NCBI GenBank assembly: GCA_012931725.1
Contig: CM022949.1
Coordinates: 59,681,139-59,745,138 of the forward strand
Source: Litsea cubeba
Taxonomy: Eukaryota; Streptophyta; Magnoliopsida; Laurales; Lauraceae
Length of the DNA stretch: 64,000 nucleotides
Direction: 5' to 3'
This document shows positions 11,992 to 23,258 of this stretch, piece after piece. The translations under genes were made by a program, and so were the position numbers. The notes below the pieces were generated by a model. It was not told the origin of the DNA. It saw only the letters and a list, made by a program, of their open reading frames with translations, and made no database searches. Each line of letters opens with the position of its first letter. Position 1 is the stretch's first letter.

Positions 11992-13806
11992 ATGGGTAAA
12001 GATTCTTTTAGTCCGTTGATGTGCATTCTTCGTGAGAACAAACTGATTGGCCCTAACTACGTAGATTGGAAGAGAAGTCTTGACATAGTACTCACTGCTG
12101 AGGAGTACAAGTATGTCTTGTTAGAAACCTGTCCTGATATTGATGCTAATTCTACTGATGTTGGATACCGCGATCACTGAGAGGGGGGGGTGAATCAGTG
12201 ATTTCTAAAAACAGGTCCAATTCAACAAAAAACAAGTCAAATCACACAATGACACCAGATTTAACGTGGTTCACCGAAAGGCTACGTCCACGGTTCAAAG
12301 ACTGTCCGAACACCAATCCGGGACAGATCTGAATCTTATTTAGTCGCACCAACGACAAAGAGCACCAACCCTTAGTTTTAGATAGTACCAACTATCTAGG
12401 AAGCACCGACTCCCTTTACAATTTATCTGCACCCACAGATAGGATCACCAAACCCCAGACACCAGGCACCAACTTGATGTGAAAACAGAATGGAAGATAA
12501 ACTCTGTCTACAGCCCTTCCCCTCTACAATTCTCTCTCTCTCAATCCCTTACAAATTGAAATTAAAGCATAAACAGAGAGACACTTAACTCATGGACGAA
12601 TCACCATCTTCTAGAGCATAATCTCGTCCACAATTGCTGTAGAAAACGTCTGATAATGCAAGCAACACAGCAACACTGCACCAGCACTCTTCTTCTCTCC
12701 AAAACTCTCTCTATTTTCTCTCTAAACTCTTCTCTTCTGGTGGATCTTTAGAACGACCCATACATGCCTTTTTATAGGTTTTGATAACCCTTAATTGTAT
12801 TTAAAACGGGCTACAATTCGTTTAGAAAGAGTCCCAAACGAAATAGATAAGAGTGCTGAATTTTCGTGCAAAACTTCTAATTCTGCGCAACTCTGGTTCC
12901 CGTGCTCGGTCGACATCCTGGCTTGCTCGGTCGACCGAAGACACTGACTGGGAAAACAGACAATTTCGAGCTCGGTCGACATCCTGGGGTCCCGGTCGAC
13001 CGAAGACACACTGTGTCACGAAAATAACTGAGAGGTGCCTTTTTTCTATTTCTGCAGGTTTCTTCTTGCTCGGTCGACCGCAGAAGGAGCCCGGTCGACC
13101 GCGTGCTCTGCTTCAGGAATTCTGAATTCCTGACTATTTCAATTCTGTTTCTTCTTTTCAGCTCTATCAACACTAGCCTTTTAACATCTCGTTTGTGACA
13201 ATGTGTTGACAAGAATTCCAACTCAAAACAATACTTGAGATGCTAATTTCTTCAATTCTTCAAAGACTAATCATGTCATCTCAAATTCCAACAACTGATT
13301 ACCAGTTAGAGGCTGAGAGGAAATGGAAGAAAGCGAATAGCATGGCTAAATGCTTCATGCTTGCTTCCATGTCCAACGTGTTGCAAACACAGCACGAGCA
13401 TATGGACACAGCCTATGAAATCATGATGTCCTTGTCTGAGATGTTCGCAGACAAAAGCAGGCTAGCTAAGCAAGCTGCTATAAGGACTACCATGAATACT
13501 AGGATGGCTGAGGGAACACCTGTCAGAGAGCATATGCTCAAGCTAATAGATTGTTTCAATGTAGCTGAGATTCTAGGGGCTGAGATTGATGCAGAGAGTC
13601 AAACAGATATGATTCTCGAAACTCTGCCTGACTCTTTCAATCAGTTCAAGCTCAATTTCAATATGGGCAAGATGGACATGACTCTACCTGAGTTAATGAA
13701 AGAACTCCAGGCGGCGGAGGCCATCATGAAACCCAAAGCCCAAGCTCACTTTTTCCAGTCTTCTTCTAAACTAAACTCGAAAGGGAAGAAGTTCAAGAAG
13801 AAATAG
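11992..13806 (+). pseudogene. Element H gag, split by a solo LTR
   Basis: The ATG at 11992 opens a copia Gag N-terminus with the NYVDWKRSLDIVL motif. Coding text stops at 12158, where the F-family solo LTR begins, and resumes at 13299 as a UBN2/copia-type Gag (MAKCFMLASMSNVLQ, then PDSFNQFKLNFNMG). The reading frame ends at a TAG at 13804-13806, ahead of the zinc knuckle. The solo LTR adds more than 1.1 kb with stops, so no full-length Gag can be made from this copy. Confidence 0.88.
12159..13293 (-). repeat. Solo LTR of the F family, inserted in element H gag
   Basis: The unit starts TGTTGGAT and ends CCAACA on the plus strand, is 1135 bp long, and is flanked by ACTGA at 12154-12158 and 13294-13298, a perfect 5 bp target duplication. 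Its reverse complement matches the LTRs of element F (30994-32115), including the CGGTCGACCG-type motifs (here near 12905-13105). A TATAAAAAGG-type box lies near 12770-12780 on the minus strand. No internal element sequence remains, so it most likely arose by LTR-LTR recombination. Confidence 0.95.
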
Positions 13807-14601
13807 AATAAGGGAAAAGGACAGAAAAAGAACAATACTGGTAAAAAGAAGGACAAGGGTACAGATGGAAAGCCCAAAGGGAAATGCTTCAAGTGTGGCC
13901 TCAAAGGTCATTGGAAGAAGGATTTTCCCAAGTTGCTAGCCTCAGTTAAGAAAGGTACATCTTTTTCATACTACATTGAAACTTGTCTAGTGGTTGATTC
14001 TACTGACTCATGGATAGTAGACTCGGAGCCACTAATCATATCTGCAATTCATTGCAGGGGTTTCAGATAATGCAGAGGATTGAGAAAGGAGAGTTTGCCT
14101 TTAGAGTTGGAACTGGAGCTAAAGTTTGGGCAGTTGCAGTAGGAGTCGTTACCTTACATTTTCCATGTGATAGGATATTAGTTTTAAATAATGTTTTCTA
14201 TGTTCCGGACATGAGGAAGAATTTAATTTCAGTTTCCAGACTAATTGAATTTAATTATTCAGTTTCTTTCCATTATGGTGTTGATATCAGTAGAGATGGA
14301 AATATTATATGTTCCGGTAGAATACATGACAACTTATTTTATATATATCCTATTGCTCCCACACTGCATAATGTACAATAAGAAAACTCAACTTCCCTTA
14401 AGTGGAAGGTATATTCAATCAATGACACATATCTTTGGCACTTACGTTTGGGTCACATTAACCTAAAATGGATTCAGAGGTTGGTAGAAGATGGGCCTTT
14501 GAGCTCATTAGACTTCGAACATTTTCCTCAGTGTGAATCTTGTCTCAAGGGAAAGATGACCCAAAAGGTCATTCTCTGGAAAGGGACTAAGATCAAAGGA
14601 G
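13807..14601 (+). pseudogene. Element H zinc knuckle, protease and pre-integrase region, frameshifted
   Basis: The nucleic-acid-binding knuckle reads CFKCGLKGHWKKDF, so the fourth ligand, normally Cys, is Phe. The protease active-site region follows at 14000-14040, where the Asp-Ser-Gly motif is broken by a one-base loss; protein-like text resumes in another frame at 14010-14381 and ends at a TAA (14379-14381). The pre-integrase stretch LWHLRLGHINLKW and the CESCLKGKM zinc pair follow at 14430-14560. Another frame change precedes 14602. Confidence 0.82.
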
Positions 14602-17031
14602 TTGTTAGAATTGATTCACACTGATGTGTGTGGTCCTATGAACAAACCGGCTCGAGGAGGGTATGAGTATTACATCACCTTCACTGATGATTACTCTAGG
14701 TATGGATATGTGTACTTAATGCGACGCAAGTCTGAGGCGTTTGATAAATTCAAGCAATTCAAGGCTGAGGCGGAGTTACAACTAGGGAAACATATCAAAG
14801 CCCTTCGATCTGATCGAGGTGGCGAGTACCTCTTGGGTGAGTTCAAAGAGTACCTCACACAACATGGGATTGTGTCTCAGTTGTCTGCACCGGGTACACC
14901 CCAGCAAAATGGTGTAGCAGAGAGAAGAAACCGTACCCTTCTTGATATGGTAAGGTCCATGATGAGTCATGCAACCCTACCTATATCTTTTTGGGGATAT
15001 GCCTTAGAAGCAGCAGCATATATTTTAAATCTGGTACCTTCAAAATCAGTACCTAGGACACCGAAAAAAATGTGGACAGGTCGAAAACCTAGTTTAAGAC
15101 ATATCCACATTTGGGGTTGTCCAGCCTATGTACTGAATGATAAAGCTACCAAGCTGGAACCCAGATCGGAAATGTGCTACTTCATTGGGTATCCTAAGGG
15201 AACGAGAGGTGGCATCTTTTATCATCCAAAGGAGCAAAAAGTGCTTATCAGCACTCATGCTCGGTACTTGGAGAATGATTGTATGATGCACCAAGAGCTT
15301 AGTTGTAAAGAAACCCTTGAGGAGATTTTTTCGGGATCTCCTATAACATCTGTACCAGATCCTGAGGCGGTAGATGAACAAGATATTCCTTTTAACACTC
15401 CGGAGCCTCGTCGTAGTGGGAGAATTTCTAGACAGCCAGAAAGATATCTAGGAGTGTCTTTTAAGACAGACTCTGAAGATCTGGTTGAGGATCCTACTAG
15501 TTATGATGAAGCAGTAACGGATATAGATGCTGACATATGGCAGCAAGCGATGAAATCTAAAATGGATTCTTTGTATTCCAATCAAGTCTGGGAACTTGTA
15601 GATACACCTGAAGGGTTTAAACCTATAGGGTGCAAGTGGATCTACAAGAGAAAGAGAGGAGTGGATGGGAAGGTGGAAACCTTCAAAGCAAGACTGGTGG
15701 CGAAAGGATATACTCATAAAGAGGGTATCGATTATGAGGAAACATTTTCACCAGTGGCTATGCTTAAGTCCATAAGGATTCTCTTGGCCATCGCATGTCA
15801 TCATGACTACGAGATATGGCAAATGGATGTCAAGACAGCTTTTCTTAATGGAAGTCTTGACGAATGCATCTATATGATGCAACCAGAGGGTTTCATTGCT
15901 AGTGGCCAAGATAACATGGTTTGTAAACTTAAGAAGTCCATTTATGGACTTAAGCAAGCATCTAGCGCATGGAACATCAAGTTTAATCAGGCAGTCAAAT
16001 CCTTTGGCTTTGATCAAAACATTGATGAACCATGTGTGTATACGAAAAGAAGTGGAAAAGCAGTTGCATTTTTTGTTCTGTATGTAGATGACATATTGCT
16101 CATTGGAAATGATGTAGGTATATTGTCATCCACAAAGGTTTGGTTATCCTCTCAATTTCAAATGAAGGATTTGGGTGAGGCCATCTATATCTTAGGGATC
16201 AAGCTTTTGCGTGATCGCAAGAATAAGATGTTAGCCCTATCCCAATCTTCATACATTGAGAAGATATTGGTCAAGTTTAACATGCATGACTCCAAGAAGG
16301 GCCTCCTACCTTCTAGACATGGAGTACCACTGTCTCGAGATCAATGTCCAAAGACATCTGAAGAGATAGAGAGCATGAGGAGAATTCCATATGCATCCGC
16401 TGTTGGAAGTCTCATGTATGCAATGTTATGTACTAGACCAGATATTTGCTTTGCCGTTGGCATGGTTAGCAGATATCAGTCAAACCCTGGACCTATGCAT
16501 TGGACAGCTGTTAAGCATATATTCAAGTATCTTCAAAGAATGAAAGATTATATGCTAACCTTTCGAGAAGATGATCTAACGCCATTGGCGTATACAGACT
16601 CTGATTTCCAATCTGATAGTGATGCCAGAAAGTCTACTTCAGGATACGTCTTTACTCTGTCAGGAGGGGCTATATCATGGAGAAGTGTCAAGCAATCCTA
16701 TACTGTTGATTCTACCATGGAAGCAGAGTATGTGGCGGCATCGGAAGCTACGAAGGAAGCAGTAAGGCTCAGAAAATTCCTATTGGAATTGGGAGTTGTT
16801 CCTGCAGTGCAAAAACCGATTGTCATGTACTGCGATAACACTGGTGCTGTAGCACAGTGCAAAGAGCCCTGGAATCAAAAGAAAGGCAAGCACATTCAGA
16901 GAAAGTACCACTTGATCCGGGAATTCATTCAGGATGGAGAAATAGTGGTGGAGCATATTGCTTCGGCGAATAACTTAGCTGACCCATTCACTAAGACTCT
17001 TACTGAGAAAGTCTATACTTCTCATGTTTAG
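14602..17031 (+). CDS. Element H integrase core, reverse transcriptase and RNase H (open 809-residue part of pol)
   Basis: The open frame starts inside integrase, not at a true start codon. Integrase catalytic residues are visible in LIHTDVCGP, RSDRGGEYL (near residue 68) and the Glu of GVAERRNRT (near 105). RT follows from about residue 330 (GCKWIYKRKRG), with DVKTAFLNG and YVDDILLIGN near 494. RNase H has AYTDSDFQSD near 663, STMEAEYVAAS near 704 and YCDNTGAV. It ends at ADPFTKTL and a stop at 17029-17031. This stretch is intact; the upstream pol and gag are not. Confidence 0.92.
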   Translation: MLELIHTDVCGPMNKPARGGYEYYITFTDDYSRYGYVYLMRRKSEAFDKFKQFKAEAELQLGKHIKALRSDRGGEYLLGEFKEYLTQHGIVSQLSAPGTPQQNGVAERRNRTLLDMVRSMMSHATLPISFWGYALEAAAYILNLVPSKSVPRTPKKMWTGRKPSLRHIHIWGCPAYVLNDKATKLEPRSEMCYFIGYPKGTRGGIFYHPKEQKVLISTHARYLENDCMMHQELSCKETLEEIFSGSPITSVPDPEAVDEQDIPFNTPEPRRSGRISRQPERYLGVSFKTDSEDLVEDPTSYDEAVTDIDADIWQQAMKSKMDSLYSNQVWELVDTPEGFKPIGCKWIYKRKRGVDGKVETFKARLVAKGYTHKEGIDYEETFSPVAMLKSIRILLAIACHHDYEIWQMDVKTAFLNGSLDECIYMMQPEGFIASGQDNMVCKLKKSIYGLKQASSAWNIKFNQAVKSFGFDQNIDEPCVYTKRSGKAVAFFVLYVDDILLIGNDVGILSSTKVWLSSQFQMKDLGEAIYILGIKLLRDRKNKMLALSQSSYIEKILVKFNMHDSKKGLLPSRHGVPLSRDQCPKTSEEIESMRRIPYASAVGSLMYAMLCTRPDICFAVGMVSRYQSNPGPMHWTAVKHIFKYLQRMKDYMLTFREDDLTPLAYTDSDFQSDSDARKSTSGYVFTLSGGAISWRSVKQSYTVDSTMEAEYVAASEATKEAVRLRKFLLELGVVPAVQKPIVMYCDNTGAVAQCKEPWNQKKGKHIQRKYHLIREFIQDGEIVVEHIASANNLADPFTKTLTEKVYTSHV

Positions 17032-17070
17032 TCTATGGGTGTTAGGTTAGGAAGTAGTGATCTTTAGTGC

Positions 17071-17081
17071 AAGTGGGAGTT
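17071..17081 (+). other. Element H polypurine tract
   Basis: AAGTGGGAGTT lies directly before the 3' LTR and would prime plus-strand DNA. Confidence 0.75.
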
Positions 17082-19082
17082 TGTTGGGATTGGTGTATGC
17101 CCTAAAGCCCACTAGCTGCACTCTCATCTTTTGTTACTGGATATTTACTGGTTATTTAATGGAATGACTCTTTTCTCTTTAAACATGTATATATGTATGG
17201 TTGTGTAAGGCCCATTGTTTCTAGTAAATGAATTAGGTGTGTAGTGTCTACACACAGATAGGTCTAATTCATGAACACTGGAAACAACATATTTGTTCAT
17301 AACTGAGAGATGGAGCTGGGCACTTCATCTTGGTATAAGTTATAGTGAGAGACTCTCCTGTATTCAGGGTGACTTACCTAAGTCATGGGAGGACTTTCCC
17401 GGCTTTATCTCATTAGTGCATATGCAATGCATTGAACAGGACCATGGTAGGTGTGATCTCTAAAATAGTACTATCACTGAGAGAGATCAAGTCACCTCAT
17501 GCTACTGAGTGACCAGTGCTCTTAATCTTGAGCATTTGTGGATGAACTGACGAAGTCAAGTTCTTGTGCTTTAATTCACTATGAGTGAGATTCTTTTCAT
17601 GGGTCAACAGCTCTGTGTTTTGGGTACTCGGACTTGATCAGTTGGGACGTGCATATGCAATAAAGGATCTATGCCATCTAATGATGGAATGATCGTCCCC
17701 TTAAAATTATCCGATTAATCATCAAAATCTAAGATCTTAGTATATGGATGTTCCATATGGATATTGAACTTGTGGGTCGCTCCCTGGACCAAAAGAATGA
17801 TATCCGGATGATGATTAATTTAAGGATATGAAGTTCTAAGGTTTAGATGTAATCGAGAAGGTTGATAGTACATTGGATAACCTGACTTGATTATGGATGT
17901 TACATAGAGGGACATTCAAGTCATTACACTTAGTAGGTCGAAGACAACTGTCATTTTATGACGTGCTTATTATATTATATATTTGTCCCTGGAGTTCAAC
18001 CATAACTCTTTAGTGGAATGAGTTAAGGTTAAAATGGTCTTTATGTTGCTATGGGTTTAGCATGGACATTTTGGTCATTTTGGGAGCCAAGGGCAAATAT
18101 GTCTTTTGGTCCCTTCTCTAGTCACTTTTCAAGATTGGCATGGTTTCCTAAAATGTTTAGATGACATATGGTTGAATTATTTTAGTGGAAAAATAATTTT
18201 GAGTTTAAATTCAAATAGGCTTTTGATGGCATACATGAATTTAATTCTAGATAAATTATTTATGGGTAATGGTGTGCATTATCATGTGGGACGTCCATAA
18301 TGGGAATTCCATGGGTAAGGTTTCCAATTTTGAGTAGGTCTCTCTACTTGGAAGGTTGGACTCCTCTTTGGATTAGTATTCCTATAAGAAAGTTTCCTTT
18401 TTGAATTAGAAACTTAAATTAGTAAGTGTTGTGCAACTAGGATTACTAATTGTAAAAGTTTATGGAATGTTCTTTTAGTTTCCTTTTCTAATTGGAGTGT
18501 TTCTAAAAGGAAATAAATCTTTAGATTATACTTTCCTTTTATGACATCTATGAGAATTAGAAGAGATAACTTTTTAGGTAAGGATTCCAAAGTTTCTATA
18601 AAAGGGAGAGGGCTTTCCCCCTTGGACGTCCACACTAAGAGGAGCCACAAGTCCCACACGTCCAGCCCTTTGGTTCTTTCTTCTTCATTGAAGAAAGTTT
18701 AAGGTCTGAGGTTTTTCCATAGAAAATAGTTCTCAAAACCCATCTAGAAACCTAGATTAAGATCCCACCATCTTAGCCAATCAGATTTGGAAATGAGATA
18801 GAGAAGAAGATCAAAGGCAATTCTACTGCAGAAAATTCCAGCAAGTTGTTTGGTAATTGCAAGTCTGAGTTCAGCCCTTTGGATCTATTTTTTTAGAGAT
18901 TTGAAGTCCACAAATCTTCAAGGTAATAGTCTTCTTCATTCTCCTTTAATTATACACTTGTTGGTCATGAATTCATGGAGTTCTTTTGCGATCTATATGG
19001 CTGATTTATGCTGTCCAAATCAGATTTTTTAAAATCTGTCATGTTACAAATCAGCCATGAACGTCTTCCACCAGTGATGTTC
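17082..19082 (+). repeat. Element H 3' LTR, terminally truncated
   Basis: It matches the 5' LTR from TGTTGGGATTGG up to GTGATGTTC at 19082. The last 24 bases of the 5' LTR (10223-10246) have no counterpart, and element A leader sequence follows at once. One copy of the TATA-bearing 37 bp block is present rather than two. Confidence 0.9.
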
Positions 19083-20657
19083 CACCGTCATTTAAAGGTC
19101 AAGATCGGGTTCATCAAAGAGAGAAAAAGGCATTCCAATCTGAACACGGGCTCAACGATTTCCGCGAGCGCCGGTGCTCAGAAAGGAAGAGACCAAAATT
19201 TCTCCGATCTGAACCTAAAAATGATGGAAGTTTTTTTTTATGAAGATTTTTTTTTGCAAAATCTTTTTTCTAATTGCTATTTATTTTTTATTTTCAGATT
19301 TTTTTTAAAAAATCTTTTTTCTTTTTTTAATTTTTTTTTTGAAAAATCATTTTTTTTATTTTTTTTATTTTAAGATTTTTTTTTGAAAAATCTTTTTTTA
19401 TTTTTTTATTTTAAGATTTTTTTTGAAAAATCTTTTTTTTTTTAATTTTTAATTTTTTATTTTAAAATTTTTTATTTAAAAGACGAGAGAGTACACATAG
19501 GCCTCCTAACCCGGTCTTATGAAATCTCGATTAACAGAATTGCCCCCAGGTAAGGGAATGATTACTTAATGAACCCGTTTGGAGGACCCTTGCTTAGAAC
19601 AGTCAAGCTGTCTCCACACTCTGGACAAGGCTTTTCTTGAATCAACCGTGATTAAAGAACGCAGTTGGTTTAACCTTAGTGGTCTATGTCTTTTTTTTTT
19701 TAAGATCTCAAGTAGACTCATCGAAGAGAAACGATGGCCCAAATCCTTAGTCGAACGGGCTCAACCTTTCTGCAAGCACGATGAATGATGGGAGAGGAAC
19801 AAGGTTTCTTAATTTTGAATCCAAACTGAAAAATCTGATTTTTTATTTTTTTTATTTAGATCCCTAATGAACTCATCGAAGAGAAACGATGGCCCAAATC
19901 CTTAGTCGAACAGGCTCAACATTTCTGCAAGCCCGATGAACGATAGGAGAGGATCAAGGTTTCTCAATTTTGAATCCAAACTGAGAAATCTGATTTTTTT
20001 TTTTAGATCCCTAATGAACTCATCGAAGAGAAATGATGGCCCAAATCCTGAGTCAAACAGGCTCAACATTTCTGCAAGCATGATGAACGATAGGAGAGGA
20101 TCAAGGTTTCTCAGTTTTGAAACCAAACTGAGAAATCTGATTTGTTTTTTAGATCCCTAATGAACTCATCTAAGAGAAATGATGGCCCAAATCCTCATTC
20201 GAACAGGCTCAACATTTCTGCAAGCACGATGAACGATAGGAGATGATCAAGGTTTCTCAATTTTGAATCCAAACTGAGAAATCTGAATTTTTTTTTTTAA
20301 GATCCCGAATGAACTCATCAAAGAGAAACGATGGCCCAAATCCTCAGTCGAACAGGCTCAACATTTCTGCAAGCACGATGAACGATAGGAGAGGATCAAG
20401 GTTTCTCAATTTTGAATCCAAACTGAGAAATCTGATTTTTTGATTTTTTTATTTTTTTTCTTGAAAAGAGAAAGAGTGGAAATAAATTCGAAGAATTAGA
20501 AGTTTCCAAAAAATCTCATCTTATTTTTTTTAGATGTAGAATCCAGCATAGGCCACCCATTAGAAAGTAGCCAAAGAATTCAGAAAATAAGTATAAGCAT
20601 AGAGCAAAAGATATGATATGCAAATACTTCATTTCTAGCACCGTGTTCTCAAATGAA
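19083..20657 (-). other. Element A 5' leader, no coding signal
   Basis: In element order it runs from primer site to the lost gag start. It contains the tandem array at 19700-20440, an AT-only low-complexity stretch at about 19226-19480 and one copy of a roughly 130 bp unit (19090-19225) that is present twice in element B (58676-58940). I see no protein-like frame. Confidence 0.8.
19700..20440 (-). repeat. Five-unit tandem array in element A leader
   Basis: GATGGCCCAAATCC recurs at 19733, 19888, 20035, 20181 and 20330, a period of about 146-155 bases. Units are separated by T-rich spacers. The same unit, reverse-complemented, forms a four-unit array in element B with a longer period. Confidence 0.92.
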
Positions 20658-20678
20658 CGAGTCCCATCGGGTGTGCCA
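20658..20678 (-). other. Element A candidate primer-binding site
   Basis: On the minus strand TGGCACACCCGATGGGACTC lies three bases after the LTR end. The complement ends in CCA and contains a T-arm-like CGAGTCCC. A weaker TGGCACACCCAC lies inside the LTR at 20792-20803. The exact tRNA is not identified. Confidence 0.55.
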
Positions 20679-21341
20679 GCTTGATGCACCGCGCTTCCTG
20701 CTCGGTGCTACCGAGGTCGGCGGACGTGGGAGTCCGTTGGGTACGACCCTTTCGCGCCCGGGGGGCAGGAAGTGGGTATCAACATTTTTTTGTGGGTGTG
20801 CCAGATTTTCTATTTTACTTGGAATTGCAAGTGGTGATCCGGAGATTGGCCTTAGCAAGTAAAAAGAAAATCAACTTCTTTCAAGTTTTCCATTGCACAT
20901 ATATTTAAGAAAAGAGACATTTTCTTAATTGGCAGTGAAAGGCGATTTTTTTGGCATTTATAGCCGATTTTTGGCGTTTATAGCCGATTTTGGCGTTTAT
21001 AGCCTATTTACAATTCTTATCAATAATGAAAGACAAGAGTTGTGATTTTTGTCTCTTTTGAAAAAATACAAACTACAATGAAAAGCAATAAAAGGAGGAT
21101 CTAACTTCTCAGGAGATTGTGGGGGATCCGTTCAGATTGACGGTCGCAAGCCATATGTGGACTTCGCCATCATCCATGCAGATGAGAACAGAGGATGCTC
21201 TTGATTCGCTTGGCTTGGCTATAACCTCAGATTTTTAGAGGACAAAGACCAAATGGAGGTCCTATGTTCAATAAAAAAGCTAAGTAGACGGACTGAAAAG
21301 TCATGTCTTAAACCATTGGAGGCAGAAGAAGAAGGCAAGGA

Positions 21342-21373
21342 CCTTGGGGGGGGGGGGGGGGTACCCCCTAAGG
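21342..21373 (-). repeat. G/C homopolymer palindrome in element A LTR
   Basis: CCTT, sixteen G, TA, five C, TAAGG: an imperfect palindrome about 140-170 bases downstream of the TATA box in element orientation. Element B has the matching palindrome at 56593-56617. Confidence 0.8.
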
Positions 21374-21513
21374 GACTTTTGTCACCATGTAGTGGTGGCT
21401 GATGCAAAACTTTCGCAGAGTTTTCTCTCTTTCTTTCTCTTAGATTTCGGATGCCTTTTTTTTCTGGATTTTCGGATTTTCCGAAGTCTCTCTGGAATGC
21501 TTGGGATGCTCTC

Positions 21514-21522
21514 CTATTTATA
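21514..21522 (-). promoter_or_regulatory. Element A TATA box
   Basis: Minus-strand TATAAATAG in the LTR. The same box is at 56442-56450 in element B. Confidence 0.7.
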
Positions 21523-22184
21523 GGCTCTTGCTGGCCATTTAGGAGAGTTTATGGGCTTTTATTGTCATTAAGCAGCATAATGGGAGGAGTTACAGGGTTT
21601 AATTCCTTTATTTTGTAACTCCTTTTTCTTGGCTTCTGATTGGCCGGAGGAGATTGAGGGCATTTAATCGCCTTTAATCGCCATGATGGGAGGAGTTTCA
21701 TGGGTTAAATGTCATGAATCAATTAACTTGTAACTCCGATTTGCTTGCTTCTGATTGAGCCGTCCAAAGAAATGAATTAATGACTGCAATAAAGCTAGTC
21801 AATTAATCGCATTAAGTGGTCGCCGAGCAGTTGAAGAGTCGCGGACCGTGCCGCGTCTTTTGGGATTCTTCTGGCGATGATCATCGATGGATCTTTATGT
21901 AGATCGACATTGGATGACCATGTAACTTCAGGCATTGATTGTCAATAGCGGGTCAGTGCCATCTATCCTGTCGATTTCTCGATCGGTCGGGTAGAAAGCA
22001 CACTTTTTTGGTTAACCGGTTGGCGATCAATATTGATTTTGATACTCTTGATGATTGACCCATGATTTTGACAGATGTCAAAGGATTTGGTGCCTGAAAG
22101 TATGAATTTTGAAAAATCCCAGGAGTTGGAAGCTTCGAATCATGAAAAACGGGCCTTCCGGGGCCAACCCGGCGATTCCGGGCT

Positions 22185-22235
22185 CCATGGTCGCAGGAGA
22201 CCATGGGCCAGGGTCGTAGTGGTCTACGACCCTGG
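22185..22235 (-). repeat. Paired hairpin motifs in element A LTR
   Basis: CCAGGGTCGTAG (22208-22219) and CTACGACCCTGG (22224-22235) form a perfect 12 bp stem with a 4-base loop. Beside it CCATGGTC (22185-22192) pairs with GACCATGG (22199-22206). Element B has matching hairpins at 55714-55761. Confidence 0.85.
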
Positions 22236-23258
22236 GGGGAATTTCCCCCCCTTTTGTCCCGTTTTGCGGCCGTTTTTTATGTTTCTCGATTCTTTTTCTT
22301 TTGTATTTTTTCTTGACATTTTTTTATCATTTATCGGCCTGATTTCCCTGTAGAAAACTTGATGAGAATCCTTGCATTTTGGGGTGCAAAATTCTCAATT
22401 TTCCGAGAAAGCCGAAGACTTTGTCGCGTAGAGCTGCCAATTTTCCGTCAGAAGTTGAAACTGGGTCAAACGATGTCGGAATGACCTGAAATTTAGGGTG
22501 AAGCCTCCTGAGCAATAAATAAGACCAGCCGTAGGCTTTTGTTTGAGTTTTGAAGCCGTTTGGGGTCCTATCGCCAGTAGACTTGTTTTTATCGCGATGA
22601 AGATGTCGCGGCTTGATGTGCGGTCAACCGATGTCCGATTGACTTGAAATTTGACAGGGAACCTATTGGAGTCATTTTAAGATGATCCATAGGCTTTGTC
22701 TTGGAAACCATGGTCCCAGGGGATCTTCGCCGCCGAGAGGCCTGATTTGGCTTCCAAGCGTCAAAGTCTGGTCAAATGTTGTCGAAATGACCTGAAACTT
22801 GACGTGTAGCCTTTTGTAAGCATTTTGAAGCCGTCCATGTGCTCTTTTTGATGAGTGATGGCCTCGGTGGTTCTCGCCGCCGAGAGGCTTGATTTAGCTG
22901 TTTGAGGGTTGATGGAGGGTCAAACGCTGTCCGTTTGACTTGGAACCTGACGTGGAGCCTTTTAGATATATTTTGAGACCATCCATAGGCTCTGATCGAA
23001 GATTTAGTGTCTTCGATGCTTTCACCGCCGGGAGCTCCTTTTTAGCTGTTGGAGAAGCGAAGTTAGGCCAAATGATTTTGAAATGGCCCGAAACTTCTTG
23101 TGTACTCCTCTTTTGGCTGTCTTGGAGGATCTTGCAGTTTTTGTTTGATTCTGACAAGATTTAATTTTTGGAAGTAGCACTGCCTAATTATGGCAAGCTA
23201 CGACTTCATGTAGCTTTTTGGATCTTGAAGAAGCAAAGTGACATTTTTGGTGTCAACA

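Larger units (their letters stand above)
8188..19082 (+). mobile_element. Element H: Ty1/copia retrotransposon inserted in element A
   Basis: A complete copia layout: 5' LTR 8188-10246, Met-type primer site, 1.7 kb leader, gag, protease, integrase, RT, RNase H, polypurine tract and 3' LTR from 17082. Integrase precedes RT, the copia order. RT text and the roughly 2 kb LTRs suggest the TAR/Angela neighbourhood, but I cannot confirm that. gag is split by a solo LTR and protease has a frameshift, so it is defective. The last 24 bases of the 3' LTR and part of flanking element A are missing. Confidence 0.93.
1..23258 (-). mobile_element. Element A: Tat-like Ty3/gypsy retrotransposon, 5' LTR through integrase start
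   Basis: In element order the minus strand reads 5' LTR (23258-20682), primer site, long leader, Gag, protease, G-patch-like linker, RT, RNase H, a second RNase H and the start of integrase, then leaves the window at base 1. The second RNase H is the hallmark of the Tat group. All coding parts are broken by frameshifts and stops. Copia element H interrupts it at 8188-19082. Element B at 54987-64000 is a second copy in opposite orientation. The outer end TGTTGACACC (complement at 23249-23258) is fixed by comparison with B. The second target duplication would lie outside the window. Confidence 0.9.
20682..23258 (-). repeat. Element A 5' LTR
   Basis: Minus-strand TGTTGACACC...ATCA, 2577 bp. It matches the element B LTR (54987-57302) along its length with many substitutions and small indels. 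The start is fixed by B; the end is set by the candidate primer site. Confidence 0.8.

Noticed and set aside
19700..20440. Regular repeats with spacers resembling a CRISPR array
   Set aside because: The period is about 150 bases, spacers are T-rich and similar to each other, and the array is part of a retrotransposon leader in plant DNA.
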